Below are positions 58,565 through 64,000 of a DNA stretch of 64,000 nucleotides, one piece after another. The notes under the pieces were generated by a model, which had not been told where the DNA came from, ran no database searches, and worked only from the letters and a program-made list of their open reading frames with translations. The stretch is from the NCBI RefSeq assembly GCF_020520425.1, contig NC_079492.1, forward strand, positions 145,669,861 to 145,733,860. The letters are read 5' to 3'. Source of the stretch: Spinacia oleracea (lineage: Eukaryota > Streptophyta > Magnoliopsida > Caryophyllales > Amaranthaceae). The position numbers and the translations under genes were made by a program. The stretch's first letter is position 1. Every line of letters starts with the position of its first letter.

Positions 58565-60763
58565 TTAACAAACACATAAGTACAAATTGATAAACAATTC
58601 TTATAAAACTAGTACATATAACCATAAGTAACAAGGGTTTATTTTTAATTTCTTATAAGTTCACCATTTGAGTATTGTGGATCGAGTCCACCACCCAATA
58701 GTATATATTGAACTATTGGATGTAACCACCAGAGAGATGTGGATCGCGTCCACCACCCATTAGTATATATTAAACTATTGGATGTAACCACCAGAAAAAT
58801 GTGAATCTAGTCCACCACCCAATAGTATTGGACTATTGGATGTAACCACCAAACAGGTCTTAGTCTTTAAGTGTGCACACCCCCAGTGAGTGTTTTTAAC
58901 TCAAAGGAGTAGAATAAGCCTAGGTCGTGCTAGTTAGCTCCGACTAAAATATTAAGACACGATGTGTCATACCACCAATGTGTTCATCACCTTAGGGGAT
59001 CCTGCCTAAGATGTCTTACCGACCAAGTGTATTACATTTTAAGTACTTATATTTTAATAGAGAGTGTGTATGATTGTACATGCATAACCAGTTATCAACA
59101 AGCAATTATTTTGCACTTTTACGCAAGGTCATTTCGAAAATCAAGGCAACTTACTACCACCTACATCAAATTGTTAACATATAAAAATATTAAAGGGGTT
59201 TTCTAACACTTCTAATCTCACTGCATACCCATATATATATATATAAGATACATTAATAAGCTAAGCACATATCTGACTATCGTATGTCACGGTTCAACCA
59301 TTCCGACTAACAAAATATGTATAGTATAATTCGATAAGTCACATGCCGTAATAATCTTTAACATAAAATACCAAGCAAACAACATATCACACGTATTCAC
59401 GTAAAAACCATATTTCTTTATAGGGTTTACAAAGTGGTGAACATAGTAGCTTACCTTAACTGCTTATATAGTTTCAAAGATCGCGTACACGCACACTAAT
59501 AGGGATCTTCCCGCTCTACGGATTCTACAACCAAGTATAACATAACCAGTGTCAAATACCATAGTGGTCGTAACCTATGTAATATATATAGTAGACATAT
59601 TTTACGATACATATATGTGTGTGTGTGTGTACGATGCGGGTGTGAAAGGCCTTGTTATAATCTCTGTTAGATTAGTGGGTGGATAAAATATTTAAATCCA
59701 AAATATGATAACCTTATTACTATAATAAGTCAAAATTATAAGGAAAGCTAAATCAACCTAGCATCTAAATACGTAGCAGTGTTAGAATCGATTTCATAAA
59801 AAAAAGAATTTGTTTATTTATAAATATAGTACCAAAGTTTAATGAAAACAGAGGTTAATAATGAAATCCTTTCTCTTATGTGACTCAAGAGAAAAGGATG
59901 AACCCTCAAGAAAAGAGTTAACTTTACGTAACCAAGACACCTAAAAAAAATGCAAAAGAATAGTCGAGCAACCAAGCCAATTTCGGAAAGGAACACTACC
60001 TTCGTTACCGGTCGGGTTTCTAAAATGTAAAGCCAAATGTGTAGGGGATGATGCAGACTACAAGGTAGTGTTTTTCACGGTAGTATTCGGTGTAATTTAG
60101 TGGTGTTTCGGTGCAGCCGAAAGTAGGTAGAAACCAACTTCCGCGATCGAGGTTTATCTTTAGTTTTCTTGAGTGGTTCTTCTGGAGAGGATGTGAGGGA
60201 GTAATATGTTTTTGCAAAACCCTAGGAATGATGACAAAGTCAGTATTTATAGGAAATCCTAAAAGTGTGAAGTTAAGGGTTAAAATACTAATTAACCGGG
60301 ATAAGATGATGATAAGCATTGCTAAAAGATAAGTAGCTAGTTTGTTAGTTTCGGGAAGTTTGTTAGAGATGGATGGAATAAGATCACGGTGGATTGGGTT
60401 ATGATCCTAAGTTTGTTGGACAATTCAAATCATAATAAGATTGAGATGAGTTAAATCTTGAGGCTTGATCACGTATGCGAGATACTAGGGGTTACTTGGT
60501 GATGGAGGTTAATGAGTCATACGGTTTCTTTGGTGTAGGTGCCTCCCACTAATTGTCTAGGTAAAACAAAAACAATTTATAATAAGTCAATTTTATAATA
60601 AGTAGATCATGATAATTATTAGAATAATAAAGTACTACTTTTAGATTTAAGATAATAGCTAATATTTATAAAATTTAATAAAACAATTATGTTTATTGAT
60701 AAAATAGTATTTTATTTTACTACAATAATTAGCATTGTTAGAGATAAAATAAGGGTTATTACA
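58056..60763 (-). repeat. LTR (5' copy relative to minus-strand transcription)
   Basis: Same content as the first LTR, with the AAT tract (about 58475-58563) longer by two triplets and the 62 bp tandem units at about 58676-58855. No other difference was noticed on reading. Confidence 0.9.
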
Positions 60764-60820
60764 CAATTAACCTCTAAATAAGAGGGAGCCAATACGCTTA
60801 AAAGTTATACGTTCATTACT

Positions 60821-61087
60821 CACTACAAGAAATTGTACCATTAACGACGGGAAATTCCGTCGCTAAAGGCCAATAATCGTTGATTAATGACAAGATTCCT
60901 GTCGCGAACCCGTCATAAAGGGGGACCGTCGTTAATGAAAAATCACGTTGTTAACCAGTCGTAAAAGACATTTGCGAAGGTTGTTCCCGTCTTTGTTTGG
61001 TTGTTAGCCCCGTCGCAAAAGGCTTTTGCGACGTAATTTTAACCCGTCGTAATTAGGTTGTCATTAAAAATACAATTTCTTGTAGTA
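60821..61087. mobile_element. Mini-CACTA element, TSD ACT
   Basis: It begins CACTACAAGAAATTGTACCA and ends AATACAATTTCTTGTAGTA, flanked by ACT on both sides (60818-60820, 61088-61090). 267 bp, no coding capacity. It lies 50 bp from the right target duplication of the LTR retroelement. Confidence 0.88.
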
Positions 61088-61167
61088 ACTACAGGGTTTA
61101 TGTCGGATTTCGAACTCTTTAAGAGTGGGCTAAGAGTAGCCACTTTTGAGGCTCTAATAGTTTATTA

Positions 61168-61360
61168 CCTCTGTTTTAAAATTATCTTTATAATTACTAT
61201 TTGCACAAATATTACTCCGTAAGACAAAATAGAAAAAGTGTGTAAAAATGTGGATGGATATGAATATAATATAATCGAAATATAATATAATATAATATAA
61301 AAAACATTATGAAACAGAGTAAAACAAAAGGGGTAAAAACCATTTTAAAACGGAGGAAAT
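61168..61360. mobile_element. Stowaway-like MITE
   Basis: Ends CCTCTGTTTTAAAATTATCT and CCATTTTAAAACGGAGGAAA are inverted and flanked by TA. About 193 bp, with an internal TATAATATAATATAA tract. Confidence 0.7.
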
Positions 61361-61362
61361 AG

Positions 61363-64000
61363 TTTGCAACCGGTCATTAACTCGATTAATTACTGTTTAT
61401 AAAGAACAAGCTTTATAGCCGTTTATATACAAGTAAAATATTCAAATCAAATTAAACAATGTTTCTTTTGTTGTTGGTTTTGACCACGGGCGCATAATCA
61501 ATTAGAAAAAACAGAAAAGCAAGGAAAAAGAAACAAAAAGTCAGACAATAAAACCCAGATGAACATCATTTCCGTAGTCACCCACAATCACAATCACAAT
61601 TCATGTTTATTTAATTAGTCTAAACATCATTAGAAAATTTAGAAAGTCAGCTTTTATGGAAAACTTATTTTATACTTTTACTGTGATCAATGTAGGGACT
61701 AATTTGAATTCGTTAGGATACTCCCTAATAATAAGCTAGCATTATTCACAGTTTTATATTGTAATGTTCATTGTATCTTGTATCTTGGATCAATAGTGGA
61801 GGATCTATCAATGATAATTTCACTTGATTAAATAAAATAGTGTTGGATAACATTTCTATAAGATTCAATGATTTTTTTTTATTTTTTTGTTAGAATAGGA
61901 AAAACTAGTGCAAATTGGGTGTTTAAATTAACATGTGACCTATTGCGTAAAAGAATTAGTGTCAGACTGCCAGTCAGTATGTCAAGACCTCATTAGATCA
62001 AAGATATTGGGTGGGATGCAAGAAGTAACACCAACTAAATGAGCGTACAAGGCACCACACTAATTAACTATAAATATTGTGTTAGTCCAATGACATAACG
62101 TGACAGGTCATAACTTCCTCTAGATTTTTGTTGAATTGAATCTTTCTATTTTTGGCGAGGCGGGACTAGCTAGCTTGTGTGGGAGATTGGGAAGTATGAG
62201 GAGGAAATTAAATGAAGGTTTTGATGAAAGTGGTTGGCCTGGTAGGGATTGTTCGACATCTATACGAATATATCGTTAAACACATTATCATTAAAGGTTC
62301 GTGGTGTTATCATATACTCCTTATACAAATACAACCTTTTTATTTTGTTTGATACACTTTACTATCATGCATAAAAAAAGTTTCAAGTTGATAGAACATT
62401 CTAAAGATCATTCATTTTTGCTACGGATGCATTATCTTCGACGGATTAGACTTGGACTTTTTTAACTAGAACAAATCTGAACTTGTTGGACCTTATTATT
62501 GACTTGATTGAACCCCGATTGAAATTTATATGAACTTGTTAGATATGATTGATACTTAATTATTGGATAACACATGACTTGAATGCAAGAAAGTAAACTT
62601 AAAAAAGTAAACTTACTCCGTATTTGTACCTACCTAGCTAGCTAGTCTGATCAGAACTATTGCAAGAGATTAAATTTATTAGACCTTACCTACTTGATTA
62701 AAATTATCTGAACTTATTAGAGTTAATACAATTTTCTAAACCCGAAAAAACACCCTATATAACAAAAACACAAGTTAATGCTAATTTTTTTGGGAGTGTA
62801 GATGCATGCTTCCTTATAACCCAAAGCTAGATAATGGATTAGTGATGTCTCCACTAGAAGAAAAACAAAAAAGTACTGGCTGAATTCTCCAAGCTTTAAT
62901 AAGAAATAAATTACTTGACCTAAAAGTGAAGATAATATTAAAGCTACAAAATAAATATGGTAACATTATTGTTAATTTATTACAAAGAGAACAGTAAATG
63001 ATGCAAAAATAATTGGATATTGGTATACCAAACCTTGAAACTCAATTAAATCGAGAAATTACTAGTGGTTAGAAAGTGACACACTGACCTATAGCAAATG
63101 TTGCCCATGTTGTGGGATCCTCATTTCTGTTTTTTTGGTCCTCAAATTTCCATTAAATTCGTCTATGAACTTTATTATTTCTTCACTTTTGTGTTTTTTA
63201 GGTACAGAAGGGCAATTTGGGACAACACAAAGAGGGACAAATTTGGGACCGTAGTGAGTGATTGCTTTGGTCCATCACTTGATTGGTCACATAAAAAAAA
63301 GACAATATAAAATATATGACCATTCAAAAACTTGTTTATGGATATTAATTATGGATTATGTTTAAGTTTATGGAGTTTTGTATTATTTAACCATGCAAAG
63401 CTAGCATCATTAGTATCTTTTTTTTGGAAGTAATTGTCAATCCCTTTTCATAGTATACACTGTGTTAACCCTTTTCATATAATCCAGTATGCATTAAGAC
63501 TCGACTCATTTGTCAACGAGTTGAATTTTTCAGAGATATTTTGAGTAGTAGGTTCATACTAATTAGAACCAAGTATGACCAGTTTCAAAAAACTTAATCT
63601 AAAACTGATCTTATTTTCCGTTCATCTCACTTTTAAGGTAGAGTAGGCGAGATATGTTAGAGAATTATGACATCTCCCCATTTAGATTGACGAGCTAGCT
63701 AGATTCGAGTCTAACTCATGGATCACTCATGCATGTAGCTAGGTCTCATATTCATCCAACTCTATACAAATTAGATCTCCTACTTCGTAGATTTCGACTT
63801 CTATCTTATATCATATAGCCCAGTTATAACATAAACTCTACTACATATGATATTCTATCATCTAGGATAACTACGTTATCCGAGAGAAATGTGGGAGAAT
63901 ACGTGCACGATGTACTCAGATGCATCTTAGATGTGCCGATAAAGGACTAGCCTATGAAAAAGAGTAAGGTTACACCAGATAAATTAAGGGTAACATGTAA
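61363..64000. other. Intergenic to window end, no gene seen
   Basis: AT-rich. 62420-62730 is enriched in GAACTTGTT/GAACTTATTAG-like words, resembling the interior of the TTA-flanked MITEs. 63826-63882 shares ATATGATATTCTATC.TCTAGG and ATAACTACGTTATCC with the Copia-type fossil interior at 49440-49478. Confidence 0.45.

Larger units (their letters stand above)
54857..60763 (-). mobile_element. Young non-autonomous LTR retroelement with 2.7 kb LTRs, TSD CAATT
   Basis: Two direct LTRs, 54857-57558 (2,702 bp) and 58056-60763 (2,708 bp), appear identical by eye apart from the length of one AAT microsatellite. They run TGTAACACCC...TTATTACA on the plus strand (TG...CA). The internal region is only 497 bp. 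On the minus strand a primer-binding site TGGTATCAGAGCC lies at about 58040-58052 and purine tracts precede the other LTR. Perfect 5 bp duplications CAATT flank it (54852-54856, 60764-60768). There is no gag or pol, so it must move with enzymes from a partner, probably a Gypsy (Tekay-like) family judging by the terminus and PBS. It looks structurally whole for a LARD/TRIM-type element and very recent. Confidence 0.92.

Noticed and set aside
54857-60763. Simple 3.2 kb tandem genomic duplication
   Set aside because: The second unit stops exactly at TTATTACA, CAATT duplications flank the whole, and PBS/PPT sit at the inner edges. This is two LTRs, not a tandem duplication.

Overview
This 64 kb window is nuclear plant DNA: AT-rich, with interrupted genes that use GT-AG introns and dense transposon remains. 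The gene content (an isoprenylated HMA protein, a PMT-type methyltransferase, a PLS-class PPR protein, an NFD6-type protein, a plant matrix metalloproteinase and a TPLATE fragment) is that of a flowering plant. The repeat flavour suggests Caryophyllales, perhaps the spinach/beet/quinoa group, but that is an inference.

Layout. 1-17.3 kb has no gene that I can support. It holds Stowaway-like, CACTA-type, MULE-type, PIF/Harbinger-type and hAT-type miniature elements and a minus-strand Helitron. 17.3-22.7 kb (minus) is a three-exon HIPP gene whose second intron carries a mini-CACTA element and a Helitron that itself contains a hAT MITE. 22.8-27.5 kb is intergenic. 27.5-31.7 kb (plus) is a five-exon PMT-family methyltransferase of 642 aa. 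32.4-34.1 kb (plus) is an intronless 569-aa PPR protein. 34.3-35.2 kb is a PIF/Harbinger-like element with a purine-rich core. 36.0-38.3 kb (minus) is an NFD6-like gene with two alternative C-terminal endings, both readable from the DNA, and a telo-box/site II promoter. 40.8-43.4 kb is a Stowaway-like MITE split by a 2.26 kb Pack-MULE that carries an open C-terminal fragment of TPLATE. 45.8-46.9 kb (minus) is an intronless, complete matrix metalloproteinase. 48.9-50.0 kb is a short, mostly deleted Copia-type element next to a long (AT)n tract. 54.9-60.8 kb is a very young non-autonomous LTR retroelement with 2.7 kb LTRs around a 0.5 kb internal region. The rest is intergenic with scattered MITEs.

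The genes do not form a pathway. They are independent nuclear genes: metal binding, Golgi wall-polysaccharide methylation, organelle RNA processing, a mitochondrial protein and extracellular proteolysis. The strongest story is transposon biology: several insertions have intact target-site duplications, nesting is readable in at least four places, and there is one clear gene-fragment capture.
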